Shown here in pieces: positions 1 to 7,625 of a stretch of 19,397 nucleotides of DNA; positions within the stretch are counted from its first letter, which is position 1; each line of letters starts with the position of its first letter. The stretch covers positions 1 to 19,397 of the forward strand of contig JAIFMT010000260.1 of NCBI GenBank assembly GCA_020048295.1. The letters are read 5' to 3'. Position numbers and translations under genes: made by a program. This stretch comes from Rhodoferax sp. (lineage in GTDB: Bacteria; Pseudomonadota; Gammaproteobacteria; Burkholderiales; Burkholderiaceae). A model generated the notes under the pieces. The model had not been told where the DNA came from, did not search any database, and worked only from the letters and a program-made list of their open reading frames with translations.

Positions 1-24
1 GTCGATGTCAGAAAATTTGTCTAA
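1..24 (+). CDS. leuC: LeuC C-terminus (partial): 3-isopropylmalate dehydratase large subunit
   Basis: The first 24 bases read in frame 1 as VDVRKFV followed by a TAA stop at 22-24. LeuC proteins usually end in a GHFVDIR- or GHFVDVR-type sequence, so this fits the last seven residues of LeuC, the [4Fe-4S] large subunit that pairs with LeuD to isomerise isopropylmalate. The rest of the gene lies outside the window. The assignment rests on this short match and on leuD lying just downstream with a small lipoprotein gene between, an arrangement common in Burkholderiales. Seven residues alone would not be enough, so confidence is moderate. Confidence 0.7.
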   Translation, partial: VDVRKFV

Positions 25-45
25 ATAGTGCTCAGGAGTCTGCTC

Positions 46-174
46 ATGAAATTTATCCCCGTTTTGCTGATCGCCGCCTTATTGACCATGACGGGCTGCA
101 ACACCGTCAAGGGCGTGGGCCAGGACATTCAGAAAGCCGGCACAGCCATCGAAGGCGCAGCCAAGAAAAATTAA
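46..174 (+). CDS. Entericidin A/B-type small lipoprotein
   Basis: A 42-residue reading frame starts at ATG 46 behind a good AGGAG ribosome site (34-38, spacing 7) and ends at TAA 172-174. The product has a positively charged start (MKF), a hydrophobic stretch (residues 4-15) and a lipobox-like MTGC with Cys18 as the predicted lipidated residue. The mature part (NTVKGVGQDIQKAGTAIEG) is the amphipathic core typical of entericidin A/B, small bacteriolytic or stress-associated membrane lipoproteins. It lies 21 bases after the leuC stop and 8 bases before leuD, so it is probably cotranscribed with the leucine genes. The family call is firm from the sequence pattern; a toxin or antidote role in this organism is unproven. 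Confidence 0.85.
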   Translation: MKFIPVLLIAALLTMTGCNTVKGVGQDIQKAGTAIEGAAKKN

Positions 175-182
175 GCTGATTC

Positions 183-833
183 ATGCAAAAATTCACCTTA
201 CTCCAGGGCCTGGTGGCCCCAATGGACCGGGAAAACGTCGATACCGATGCCATCATCCCCAAACAGTTTCTCAAGTCGATCCACAAAACCGGCTTTGGCC
301 AAAACCTGTTTGACGAGTGGCGCTACCTCGATGCTGGTTACCCCGGCCAGGACCCGACCAGCCGCAAACCCAACCCCGACTTTGTGCTCAACCAGCCACG
401 CTACCAGGGCGCATCGATCTTGCTGGCGCGCAAAAATTTTGGCTGCGGCTCGTCGCGAGAACACGCACCTTGGGCGCTTGACCAATTTGGTTTTCGCGCC
501 ATCATTGCACCCAGCTATGCTGACATCTTTTTCAACAACAGTTTCAAGAACGGACTGTTGCCGATCGTGCTCAGCGAGTCACAGATTAGCAAGCTGTTTG
601 ACGAAGTTGCCGTGTTTGCGGGCTACATGCTGACGGTTGATCTTGAACGTCAGATCGTCATCAAACCCGATGGCGAGGCACTGCCGTTTGAAGTGCAGGC
701 ATTTCGCAAATACTGCCTCATCAACGGCTTTGACGACATTGGCCTGACATTGCGCCACGCCGACAAGATCAAGGCGTTCGAGGCCGAACGTTTGGCACAA
801 AAACCATGGTTAGCCCGCACCATGCTTGCGTGA
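183..833 (+). CDS. leuD: 3-isopropylmalate dehydratase small subunit LeuD
   Basis: This 216-residue protein matches LeuD, the swivel-domain subunit that with LeuC converts 2-isopropylmalate to 3-isopropylmalate in leucine synthesis in the cytoplasm. Visible family marks are the N-terminal [13 protein letters not shown] segment (residues about 19-31), the [15 protein letters not shown] motif (about residues 85-99) and the [18 protein letters not shown] motif (about 107-124). Length is normal for the proteobacterial form. The start follows the entericidin stop by 8 bases with only a weak ribosome site, which suggests translational coupling. The TGA stop lies inside a copy of the TAGCCC/CAGCTA repeat (811-845), so the last few residues may be repeat-derived. 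leuB follows after 35 bases. Confidence 0.97.
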   Translation: MQKFTLLQGLVAPMDRENVDTDAIIPKQFLKSIHKTGFGQNLFDEWRYLDAGYPGQDPTSRKPNPDFVLNQPRYQGASILLARKNFGCGSSREHAPWALDQFGFRAIIAPSYADIFFNNSFKNGLLPIVLSESQISKLFDEVAVFAGYMLTVDLERQIVIKPDGEALPFEVQAFRKYCLINGFDDIGLTLRHADKIKAFEAERLAQKPWLARTMLA

Positions 834-845
834 GCAGCTATCAAA
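811..845 (+). repeat. TAGCCC/CAGCTA repeat, copy at the leuD 3' end
   Basis: TAGCCC at 811-816 and CAGCTA at 835-840 are exactly 24 bases apart, as in the other copies. Aligned without gaps to the trpF copy, 22 of 35 positions agree; the right half (AGCAGCTAT) is almost identical and the middle is diverged. The leuD stop codon (831-833) lies between the boxes. The left box falls in leuD codons that may be natural, so only the right half is secure. Confidence 0.5.
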
Positions 846-868
846 CCTATAACAATTGAAAGAACCCC

Positions 869-1936
869 ATGAAAATTGCAGTGTTGCCGGGTGATGGCAT
901 TGGTACCGAAATCGTCGCCGAAGCCGTCAAGGTGCTGAATGCGCTTGACCTTCAGTTCGAGATGGAGACCGCCCTGGTGGGCGGTGCCGCCTACGCCGCA
1001 CACGGGCATCCGCTGCCTGAATCCACCCTGAAGCTGGCCAAGGACGCCGATGCCATCCTGTTCGGCGCGGTGGGTGACTGGAAATACGACAATCTTGAGC
1101 GCCACCTGCGCCCCGAACAAGCCATTTTGGGCCTGCGCAAAAACCTTGGTCTGTTTGCCAACTTTCGCCCGGCCATTTGCTATGAGCAATTGGTCAACGC
1201 CTCCAGCTTGAAGCCTGAACTGGTGGCCGGTCTGGATATCCTGATCATTCGCGAACTCACCGGCGACATCTACTTTGGCCAACCCCGTGGCCGCCGTGTC
1301 GCGACCGATGGCCATTTCCCTGGTGCCGAAGAAGCCTTTGACACCATGCGCTACAGCCGCCCCGAGATCGAACGCATTGCCCATGTGGCATTTCAGGCGG
1401 CGCGCAAGCGCAGCAAACGCGTCACCAGCGTTGACAAAGCCAATGTGCTGGAAACTTTCCAGTTCTGGAAAGACGTGGTCACCGAAGTCGGCAAAGAATA
1501 TCCTGACGTGGCACTCGACCACATGTACGTTGACAACGCCGCCATGGAGCTGGTCAAGGCACCGAAAAAATTTGACGTGATCGTTACCGGCAACATGTTC
1601 GGCGACATTTTGTCTGACGAGGCATCGATGCTGACCGGCTCGATTGGCATGTTGCCCTCAGCCAGCATGAATTCCAGCAACCAGGGCTTGTATGAGCCCA
1701 GCCACGGCAGCGCGCCCGACATCGCCGGCAAAGGCATTGCCAACCCCTTGGCCACCATTCTGAGCGCGGCGATGATGCTGCGCTTCAGCCTGAACCAGGA
1801 AGCCGCTGCCCAGCGCATTGAAGCAGCGGTCAAATCGGTGTTGCAGCAAGGCCTGCGCACCGCCGACATTTACAGCGAAGGCACCACCCGCGTTTCAACC
1901 CTCGAGATGGGTAACGCCGTCTTGAAAGCCCTTTAA
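869..1936 (+). CDS. leuB: 3-isopropylmalate dehydrogenase LeuB
   Basis: The 355-residue product is LeuB, the NAD-dependent oxidative decarboxylase that turns 3-isopropylmalate into 2-ketoisocaproate precursor in leucine synthesis. The N-terminus [16 protein letters not shown] is the standard family start. Other marks are the substrate-binding [16 protein letters not shown] segment, [12 protein letters not shown], the metal-binding [20 protein letters not shown] region (Asp residues), and the NAD-binding [18 protein letters not shown] stretch. Length is typical. It follows leuD by 35 bases and precedes asd by 33 bases on the same strand, so the three are likely one transcription unit. The gap before it carries the end of a repeat copy and no strong ribosome site. 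Confidence 0.98.
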   Translation: MKIAVLPGDGIGTEIVAEAVKVLNALDLQFEMETALVGGAAYAAHGHPLPESTLKLAKDADAILFGAVGDWKYDNLERHLRPEQAILGLRKNLGLFANFRPAICYEQLVNASSLKPELVAGLDILIIRELTGDIYFGQPRGRRVATDGHFPGAEEAFDTMRYSRPEIERIAHVAFQAARKRSKRVTSVDKANVLETFQFWKDVVTEVGKEYPDVALDHMYVDNAAMELVKAPKKFDVIVTGNMFGDILSDEASMLTGSIGMLPSASMNSSNQGLYEPSHGSAPDIAGKGIANPLATILSAAMMLRFSLNQEAAAQRIEAAVKSVLQQGLRTADIYSEGTTRVSTLEMGNAVLKAL

Positions 1937-1969
1937 TCCAGGCAAGACAAGCATCAACAAGGTAACAAC

Positions 1970-3106
1970 ATGAAAATTGGTAATTTGGTAGGTTTGGTTG
2001 GCTGGCGCGGCATGGTCGGCTCGGTATTGATTGACCGGATGCAGGCCGAAGGTGACTTTGACCTGATCGAGCCGGTGTTTTTCTCCACCTCCAACGCCGG
2101 CGGCGCCGCCCCGACCTTGGCCAAGAATGAGACCACACTGCAAGATGCCTTCAACATCGATGCCCTGAAGCGCTGCGACATCATCATCAGCGCCCAAGGT
2201 GGCGACTACACCACCGAAGTGTTTCCCAAATTGCGCGCTGCGGGCTGGAACGGCCACTGGATTGACGCCGCATCCACCCTGCGCATGACCCCGGATGCCG
2301 TCATCATCCTCGACCCGGTCAACATGCCGGTCATTCAAAACGCGCTGGCCAAAGGCGGCAACAACTGGATTGGTGGCAACTGCACCGTCAGTTGCATGCT
2401 GATGGGCGTGGGTGCGCTGTACAAGGCCGGACTGGTCGAGTGGATGAGCACCCAAACCTACCAGGCCGCCAGCGGTGGCGGCGCCCAGCACATGCGCGAG
2501 CTGCTGACGCAATACGGCACCCTCAATGCCGAGGTCAAGGCGCTGCTGGACGACCCGAAGAGCGCCATTCTGGAAATCGACCGCAAGGTCATCGCCAAAC
2601 AGCGCGCCCTGTCTGGGCCTGAGACCGCCAACTTTGGCGTGCCGCTGGGTGGCTCGCTGATTCCCTGGATCGACAAAGACCTCGGCAATGGCATGTCCAA
2701 GGAAGAGTGGAAAGGCATGGCCGAGACCAACAAGATCATGGGCATGGGCGAGGGCTTTGGCAGCGCGGCGGTGCCGGTCGATGGCTTCTGTGTGCGTGTG
2801 GGTGCCATGCGCTGCCACAGCCAGGCGCTGACCTTCAAGCTCAAAAAAGACGTGCCGGTAGCCGACATCGAAGCCATGATTGCCGCCGACAACGCCTGGG
2901 TCAAGGTGGTGCCCAATACCCGCGAAGCCACTTTAAAAGACCTGACCCCGGTGGCAGTCACCGGCACCATGACGATTCCGGTCGGGCGCATCCGCAAAAT
3001 GGCGATGGGGCCAGAGTATCTGGGCGCCTTCACCATTGGCGACCAGTTGCTGTGGGGGGCTGCCGAGCCGCTGCGCCGCATGCTGCGGATTTTGCTGCAG
3101 TCATAA
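1970..3106 (+). CDS. asd: Aspartate-semialdehyde dehydrogenase
   Basis: The 378-residue product is aspartate-semialdehyde dehydrogenase, which reduces aspartyl phosphate to aspartate semialdehyde, the branch point to lysine/diaminopimelate, threonine and methionine. The N-terminal [17 protein letters not shown] is the NADP-binding loop. [10 protein letters not shown] places the catalytic Cys at residue 138, and [11 protein letters not shown] carries the expected active-site His. It is the Gram-negative (E. coli-like) form by length and motifs. An AAGGT ribosome site precedes the ATG. It closes the leu operon-like group, and a 244-base gap follows before fimV. Linkage of asd with leuB and fimV is usual in Burkholderiales and Pseudomonas. 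Confidence 0.97.
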   Translation: MKIGNLVGLVGWRGMVGSVLIDRMQAEGDFDLIEPVFFSTSNAGGAAPTLAKNETTLQDAFNIDALKRCDIIISAQGGDYTTEVFPKLRAAGWNGHWIDAASTLRMTPDAVIILDPVNMPVIQNALAKGGNNWIGGNCTVSCMLMGVGALYKAGLVEWMSTQTYQAASGGGAQHMRELLTQYGTLNAEVKALLDDPKSAILEIDRKVIAKQRALSGPETANFGVPLGGSLIPWIDKDLGNGMSKEEWKGMAETNKIMGMGEGFGSAAVPVDGFCVRVGAMRCHSQALTFKLKKDVPVADIEAMIAADNAWVKVVPNTREATLKDLTPVAVTGTMTIPVGRIRKMAMGPEYLGAFTIGDQLLWGAAEPLRRMLRILLQS

Positions 3107-3240
3107 GCACCCTGGATGCATGCCAGCGGCCTGTCACAACTCAAAATCCGGGGCGTGTCCGGCTGCTGTATCTCTAGCCCATAGAATCACACCCGAAAAT
3201 GCATCAAAGACATAGCAGCAAATTCAACCCTGGACTGAAC

Positions 3241-3269
3241 TTGTCAGCCCAGCAGTTTGCTGTTATGGT
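3241..3269 (+). promoter_or_regulatory. Candidate sigma70 promoter for fimV-truA-trp genes
   Basis: TTGTCA at 3241-3246 and TATGGT at 3264-3269 are separated by 17 bases, matching a sigma70-type promoter with five of six bases at -35 and four of six at -10. It lies in the 244-base gap (3107-3350) after asd, the longest non-coding stretch in the window, about 80 bases upstream of the fimV start. The rest of the gap contains no coding frame I can support and no clear intrinsic terminator. It does contain a CTAGCCCATA stretch near 3175 that could be a decayed repeat half. Confidence 0.4.
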
Positions 3270-3337
3270 ACTTTTTGTTGCTTATGGAAGCGTGCGTCAT
3301 GCACCCAGACAAAACCACGCTAGTCGCCCAAGCCAAC

Positions 3338-3342
3338 CGGAG
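3338..3342 (+). promoter_or_regulatory. Ribosome binding site deciding the fimV TTG start
   Basis: CGGAG lies 8 bases before TTG 3351. No in-frame ATG or GTG with a better site is seen upstream, and translation from TTG gives a clean signal peptide, so the rare start is accepted. Confidence 0.6.
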
Positions 3343-3350
3343 TTCATAAA

Positions 3351-5975
3351 TTGATTGCAAAGTCTCATCCATGGCAACTCAGCGCCATCGCGGTTGCGGC
3401 GATCCTGGGCTTGTGGGGTAACCCGGCAGCGGCTTTGTCGCTGGGGCGCATTACCGTTCAATCTGCCCTTGGCGAACCCCTCAAGGCAGAAATTGACATT
3501 CTGGACATCAACGCCGACGAGGCTGCCAGCTTGGTCACCCGAGTCGCTGCCCCGGAAACCTTCAAGGCCGCAGGGCTGGACTACAACGCTGCAATGGGCA
3601 CTCTGCAAGCCAGCCTGCAGCGCCGTCCCAATGGACGCGCCTTCATCAGACTCAGCAGCGACCGCATCGTCAACGATCCGTTTGTGGACATGATCCTGGA
3701 GACCACTTGGAGCTCCGGGCGCATTGTGCGCGACTACACGATGCTGTTTGATCCGCCCAGCCTGCGCACTGCCAACCAGGCCACAGCCAGCAGCGCTCAA
3801 CTGCCCGCGCAAACCACAGGGCCAGTGACACCGCTGCGCCCTGCCAGCACGGCATCCGCCAGTGCCCCCCCGGCGATGGAAACCAGCACCCTCGCGCCGG
3901 CAGCCAGAGCCCTCAAGCCAGCCATGCCCGGCGCCCCCAAAATGGCAACCCAGGCGACGCCGTCAAATCAAGACAGCCCGGCAGAGGGTAATAGTGTGAC
4001 CGTCAAAGCCGGTGACACCGCCGGCCGCATTGCTTTGGCCCACAAGCCCGCCAGCGTTTCGCTTGACCAGATGCTTGTGGCCCTGCTGCGGGCCAACCCC
4101 GATGCCTTTATCCAGGACAACGTCAACCGCATCAAGGCGGGTGCCGTGCTTGACCTGCCAAGTGCCGAACAGGCCAGCAGCACACCCGAAGCACAAGCCA
4201 GCCAGATCATCATTGCGCAAAGCCAGGACTTCAACGATTTCCGTCGCAAATTTGCCACCAATGCACCCCTGGCCGCAGTCGCGCCCGTCGGACGCGAGGT
4301 CACTGGCAAAGTGCAAGCCACGGTACAAGACCAGAAGCCGGCAGCTGCTGCCAGTGACAAGCTGACCCTGTCCAAAGGTGCAGTTACCGCCAAGAGCAAC
4401 GAAGAGCAGGTGGCCATGGCACGTAACGCCGCTGCCGCCGCCAGCCGCACCGCCGAACTGGCGAAAAACATCGGAGACCTCAGCAAACTCGCAGCCGCCT
4501 CCGGGGCCACGGCTGCAGCCAGCGGTGCCAGCGCTGCCAAGCCCGCTCTGCCGGCCATCGTTACGGCACCCACACCATTGCCAGTCCCCACTGTCGCTGC
4601 GGCATCGGCCCCGGCAGCGCCAAGCCCTGCCGCTGCTGCCAGCATGGCAACATCCGCGCCAGCCCAAATGGCGGCATCCAAGCCCAAAATGCCAGCCGCC
4701 CTGCCGCCACCCGAACCGATGCCCGAACCAGGCTTCATCGACAGCTTGCTGGAAAACCCGCTGCTGCCCGCAGGTGGCGCTGCCTTGTTGGCCCTGCTTG
4801 CGGGTCTGGGCATTTTTAAACTCAGGCAGCGCAAGAAGGCGGCCAGCCTGGACAACACCAACCTCACGGGTCCAGAAACGTTCCTGGGTGGTAGCGGTGG
4901 GCAAAGCGTGGACACCAGCGACCACCTGGCCAACGGCTCCTCCATGGTCTATTCCCCCAGCCAGCTCGATGCCGTCGATGAGGTCGATCCGGTCGCTGAA
5001 GCCGATGTCTATCTGGCCTACGGGCGTGACCTGCAAGCTGAGGAAATCCTCAAAGATGCGTTGCGCAACAACCCGCAGCGCCTGGCCATCCATCACAAGC
5101 TGCTTGAGATTTATGCCAAGCGGCGCGATGCCAAAGCCTTCGAGTCGATTGCCACACTGGCCTTTAACCTGACCGATGGCAGCGGCCCCGATTGGGAGCA
5201 GATTTGCAACAAGGGTCTGGCCATTGACCCTGACAACGCCCTGTATTTGCCCGGTGGCCAACCCTATGCCAAACCTGCATCGCTGACCGGCCCTGCACCG
5301 TTTGACATGACCTCTGGCCCACCAACGCTACCGATCACACCGCTCAAGTCGGCCGATCAGGCATTGGCCGGTACTGGCGACCTGGACCTGGATCTGGATC
5401 TGGACTTCTCATCTGACGATGCCAGCCCCGCCTTGACCGATGCGCCTGAGCTTGCAGAACCCCTGCCGTCCATCTCAGATGCCATGCTGGATTTGCCTGA
5501 TTTGAATGTTGCTGAGCCAGCCACGCCGCCAGCAGCACCGGCGCCAACACCAGCGGCCGAGCCAGAATCCTTGCCAGAATCCTTGCCAGAATCCGAGCCG
5601 GACACTGAGACGTCTGCACTTGCCGACCTGGATTTTTCATTGCCTTCCATCGACAGCCCAGCAGCAGAGCCGGAACTCGGCTTGACCGCGATCGATACCG
5701 CCGCAACGCCAGCGAAGGCCGCGCCGGCATCCGACGTTGACCTGATGGAGTTTGACTTGGGCTCCTTGTCACTGGACCTGGGTGAAGAGCCAGTCACCGT
5801 GGCCGGCACGTTGACACCCGAAGAGCAGGACCCGTTGGAAACCAAACTGGCGTTGGCCGAAGAGTTCCGCGCCATTGGTGACGACGACGGTGCGCGCGCC
5901 CTGATCGAAGAAGTCATTGCCGAAGCCAATGGCGACATGAAAGCCAAGGCGCAGCGTGCGCTGGGGCAGCTTTGA
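3351..5975 (+). CDS. fimV: FimV-family polar LysM/TPR membrane protein
   Basis: The 874-residue protein has FimV architecture. It has a signal peptide ending around ALWGNPAAA-type residues near 28, a conserved N-terminal domain beginning LSLGRITVQSALGEPLKAEI, a LysM-like peptidoglycan-binding module (about residues 213-260), an Ala/Pro-rich linker, and a single membrane segment (about 470-488, PAGGAALLALLAGLGIF) followed by RQRKK. The cytoplasmic region is acidic with TPR-like helices (about 550-632), and the C-terminal FimV motif (about 827-874, LAEEFRAIGDDDGARALIEEV) is present. FimV-type proteins organise the cell pole, type IV pili and twitching in Pseudomonas. It begins with TTG behind CGGAG. 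The region 5379-5594 holds low-complexity repeats. truA follows 21 bases later. Confidence 0.93.
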   Translation: MIAKSHPWQLSAIAVAAILGLWGNPAAALSLGRITVQSALGEPLKAEIDILDINADEAASLVTRVAAPETFKAAGLDYNAAMGTLQASLQRRPNGRAFIRLSSDRIVNDPFVDMILETTWSSGRIVRDYTMLFDPPSLRTANQATASSAQLPAQTTGPVTPLRPASTASASAPPAMETSTLAPAARALKPAMPGAPKMATQATPSNQDSPAEGNSVTVKAGDTAGRIALAHKPASVSLDQMLVALLRANPDAFIQDNVNRIKAGAVLDLPSAEQASSTPEAQASQIIIAQSQDFNDFRRKFATNAPLAAVAPVGREVTGKVQATVQDQKPAAAASDKLTLSKGAVTAKSNEEQVAMARNAAAAASRTAELAKNIGDLSKLAAASGATAAASGASAAKPALPAIVTAPTPLPVPTVAAASAPAAPSPAAAASMATSAPAQMAASKPKMPAALPPPEPMPEPGFIDSLLENPLLPAGGAALLALLAGLGIFKLRQRKKAASLDNTNLTGPETFLGGSGGQSVDTSDHLANGSSMVYSPSQLDAVDEVDPVAEADVYLAYGRDLQAEEILKDALRNNPQRLAIHHKLLEIYAKRRDAKAFESIATLAFNLTDGSGPDWEQICNKGLAIDPDNALYLPGGQPYAKPASLTGPAPFDMTSGPPTLPITPLKSADQALAGTGDLDLDLDLDFSSDDASPALTDAPELAEPLPSISDAMLDLPDLNVAEPATPPAAPAPTPAAEPESLPESLPESEPDTETSALADLDFSLPSIDSPAAEPELGLTAIDTAATPAKAAPASDVDLMEFDLGSLSLDLGEEPVTVAGTLTPEEQDPLETKLALAEEFRAIGDDDGARALIEEVIAEANGDMKAKAQRALGQL
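5379..5405 (+). repeat. Hexamer tandem repeat in fimV (Asp-Leu run)
   Basis: Four consecutive copies of the six-base unit GACCTG/GATCTG run from 5379 to 5402 and continue into GAC. They encode an alternating Asp-Leu run in the acidic cytoplasmic part of FimV. The unit is a multiple of three, so copy-number change would keep the frame. Confidence 0.75.
5562..5594 (+). repeat. 12-base tandem repeat in fimV
   Basis: CCAGAATCCTTG is repeated exactly at 5562-5573 and 5574-5585, and a third partial copy follows to 5594. It encodes repeated PESL units in a Pro/Glu-rich linker. The unit length preserves the reading frame, so the linker length may vary between strains. Confidence 0.8.
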
Positions 5976-5996
5976 GCGCCTTGACAATGGGTCACA

Positions 5997-6812
5997 GTGC
6001 CGGCGCTGGGCGCGCGTGACAAGGTGAGGCTGGCGCTCGGCATCAGCTACAACGGTCTGGCGTATCAAGGTTGGCAAAGCCAGCCCTCCGGCCAGACAGT
6101 GCAGGACAAACTCGAAAAGGCGCTGGGCGAATTCAGCGCGCAGCGCGTTAGCACCTTGTGCGCCGGTCGCACCGACACCGGCGTGCACGGGCTGATGCAG
6201 GTGGTCCACTTCGACACCCCGCTGGCGCGGCACGAAGCCTCCTGGGTGCGCGGCCCGAACGCCTTGCTGCCGCACGACATTGCCGTGCAATGGGCCCGGG
6301 AGATGCCCGCCGAATTCCATTGCCGCGCCAGCGCCACTTCGCGCCGCTACGCCTACATTTTGCTCGACGCATCTGTGCGCCCCAGCCTCGACACCGGACG
6401 CGTGGGCTGGGTCTATAAGCCACTCGATCTTGCGCGCATGCAGCAAGCAGCGCAGCATTTGCTCGGCGAGCACGACTTCAGCTCGTTTCGCGCCAGCGCC
6501 TGTCAGGCGCTCTCCCCGGTCAAAACCCTGCTGAACATTCACATCACCCGCCGCGGTGCTTACTGGCGCTTTGAATTTGAGGCCAACGCCTTTTTGCACC
6601 ACATGATCCGCAACATCATGGGCTGCCTGATCATGGTCGGTGACGGCCGCAAGCCGCCTGAATGGATGCTGCAGGTGCTGTGCGCGCGTGACCGCGATGC
6701 CGCCGCCCCCACTTTTTCACCACACGGCCTGTATTTTGTCGGGCCGCGCTACCCGGCCCACTGGGGTTTGCCCGAGCACGCCAGTTTGCTCGATGGCCTG
6801 CCCGGCGCCTGA
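5997..6812 (+). CDS. truA: tRNA pseudouridine(38-40) synthase TruA
   Basis: The 271-residue product is TruA, which converts uridines 38-40 of the tRNA anticodon arm to pseudouridine. Marks are LALGISYNGLAYQGWQSQ near the N-terminus, the catalytic motif CAGRTDTGVHG with Asp60, FHCRASATSRRYAYIL, the HDFSSFRAS segment and HHMIRNIMGCLIMVG near the C-terminus. It starts with GTG 5997, 21 bases after fimV. No strong ribosome site is seen, and a second GTG at 6024 (giving VRLALGISYNG) is a reasonable alternative start. An ATG just upstream is out of frame. fimV-truA-trpF linkage is typical of beta- and gammaproteobacteria. Confidence 0.96.
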   Translation: MPALGARDKVRLALGISYNGLAYQGWQSQPSGQTVQDKLEKALGEFSAQRVSTLCAGRTDTGVHGLMQVVHFDTPLARHEASWVRGPNALLPHDIAVQWAREMPAEFHCRASATSRRYAYILLDASVRPSLDTGRVGWVYKPLDLARMQQAAQHLLGEHDFSSFRASACQALSPVKTLLNIHITRRGAYWRFEFEANAFLHHMIRNIMGCLIMVGDGRKPPEWMLQVLCARDRDAAAPTFSPHGLYFVGPRYPAHWGLPEHASLLDGLPGA

Positions 6813-6848
6813 CTGCGGCGCACCCACACCAACCATCACCCCAGCATC

Positions 6849-7613
6849 ATGCCCACCCTGCCCACCCTGCCCGCTCAGCCAGAATTTCACCCGGCACGCA
6901 CCCGCATCAAGATGTGCGGCTTCACCCGCGAAGCCGATGTGGATGCGGCGGTGGCCGCCGGTGCTGACGCGCTCGGATTTGTGCTGTATGCCAGAAGCCC
7001 ACGCCATGTTTCACCGCAACGGGCCGCTGAGCTGGCCCGCAGATTGCCGCCTTTTGTCACCCCGGTATTGCTGTTTGTCAATGAAAAAATTTTAAATATC
7101 ATAGCTAGCTGCACAATGGTGGCGGGGTCTTTAGCCCAATTTCATGGTGATGAATCGCCGGCTGACTGCTGGGCCGCGAGCGAACAGGGCAAACGCCCTT
7201 ACCTGCGCGCCGCGCGCATTCCCAGGGGCGAAGCCGGGCGGCATTTCGATCTTCTAGAATTCGCCTCTGATTTTTCACAGGCTCAGGCCATTTTGCTGGA
7301 CGCGCAGGTTGACGGGTTCGGCGGTGGCGGACACACATTCAATTGGTCACTGCTTCCTCCAAACGTCAACGCTCACCTCGTCTTGAGTGGTGGGCTAAGC
7401 GCTGCCAACGTGATCGATGGCATCACACAACTGCGCCCGCGCTGTAAGTCGCTGGCCGTCGATGTGAGCTCGGGCATTGAAGTGCCTGGCCACAAGGGCA
7501 TCAAGGATGCCGGCAGAATGCGCGAGTTTGCCGCGGCGGTTCGCCAGGCTGACCAACTTTTATATAACAAATTGGCCCCTAGCCCTTATCCGATAAGCGC
7601 TAGCAGCTATTAA
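6849..7613 (+). CDS. trpF: Phosphoribosylanthranilate isomerase TrpF
   Basis: The 254-residue product is TrpF, which isomerises phosphoribosylanthranilate in tryptophan synthesis. The barrel opens with RIKMCGFTREADVDAAVAAG, whose Cys is the catalytic base. QFHGDE follows later, and the C-terminal half has VDVSSGIEVPGHKGIKD, whose Asp is the catalytic acid and whose glycines bind phosphate. The protein is longer than the usual 200-220 residues: it has about 17 extra residues before RIKMC and an unusual tail after AVRQADQ. That tail (LLYNKLAPSPYPISASSY) is largely encoded by a repeat copy at 7568-7612, which also overlaps the stop. A second, AT-rich repeat-like stretch lies at 7084-7142. trpB follows after 12 bases. 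Confidence 0.96.
   Translation: MPTLPTLPAQPEFHPARTRIKMCGFTREADVDAAVAAGADALGFVLYARSPRHVSPQRAAELARRLPPFVTPVLLFVNEKILNIIASCTMVAGSLAQFHGDESPADCWAASEQGKRPYLRAARIPRGEAGRHFDLLEFASDFSQAQAILLDAQVDGFGGGGHTFNWSLLPPNVNAHLVLSGGLSAANVIDGITQLRPRCKSLAVDVSSGIEVPGHKGIKDAGRMREFAAAVRQADQLLYNKLAPSPYPISASSY
7101..7142 (-). repeat. Possible degenerate repeat copy inside trpF
   Basis: ATAGCT followed by a 42-base stretch ending in CCCAATTT resembles the inverted form of the trpF-end copy at both edges and has the same length, but the inner box reads GGTCTT rather than GGGCTA. It is preceded by an AT-rich run (7084-7100) unlike the surrounding GC-rich code. The encoded protein segment fits TrpF alignment length without an insertion. 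Chance similarity is quite possible. Confidence 0.2.
7568..7612 (+). repeat. TAGCCC/CAGCTA repeat forming the trpF 3' end
   Basis: This is the clearest copy. TAGCCC begins at 7580 and CAGCTA at 7604, 24 bases apart. Between them AGCCCTTAT (7581-7589) and ATAAGCGCT (7593-7601) can pair with one mismatch across a CCG loop. It encodes the last 15 or so residues of TrpF and overlaps the TAA stop. Confidence 0.8.
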
Positions 7614-7625
7614 CTCTGTAACATC

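Noticed and set aside
3170..3225. CTAGCCCATA and a later ATAGCAGC in the asd-fimV gap as another repeat copy
   Set aside because: The two halves are not at the 24-base spacing and the centre does not align; at most a decayed remnant.
3963..5261. Long open frame on the minus strand inside fimV (over 400 codons), and similar antisense frames in most genes
   Set aside because: They mirror GC-rich codon structure of the sense genes, show no recognisable domains, have no ribosome sites, and overlap well-supported proteins.
6849..7613. trp attenuator or leader peptide upstream of trpF
   Set aside because: The 36-base gap after truA has no tryptophan-rich short frame or alternative hairpins.
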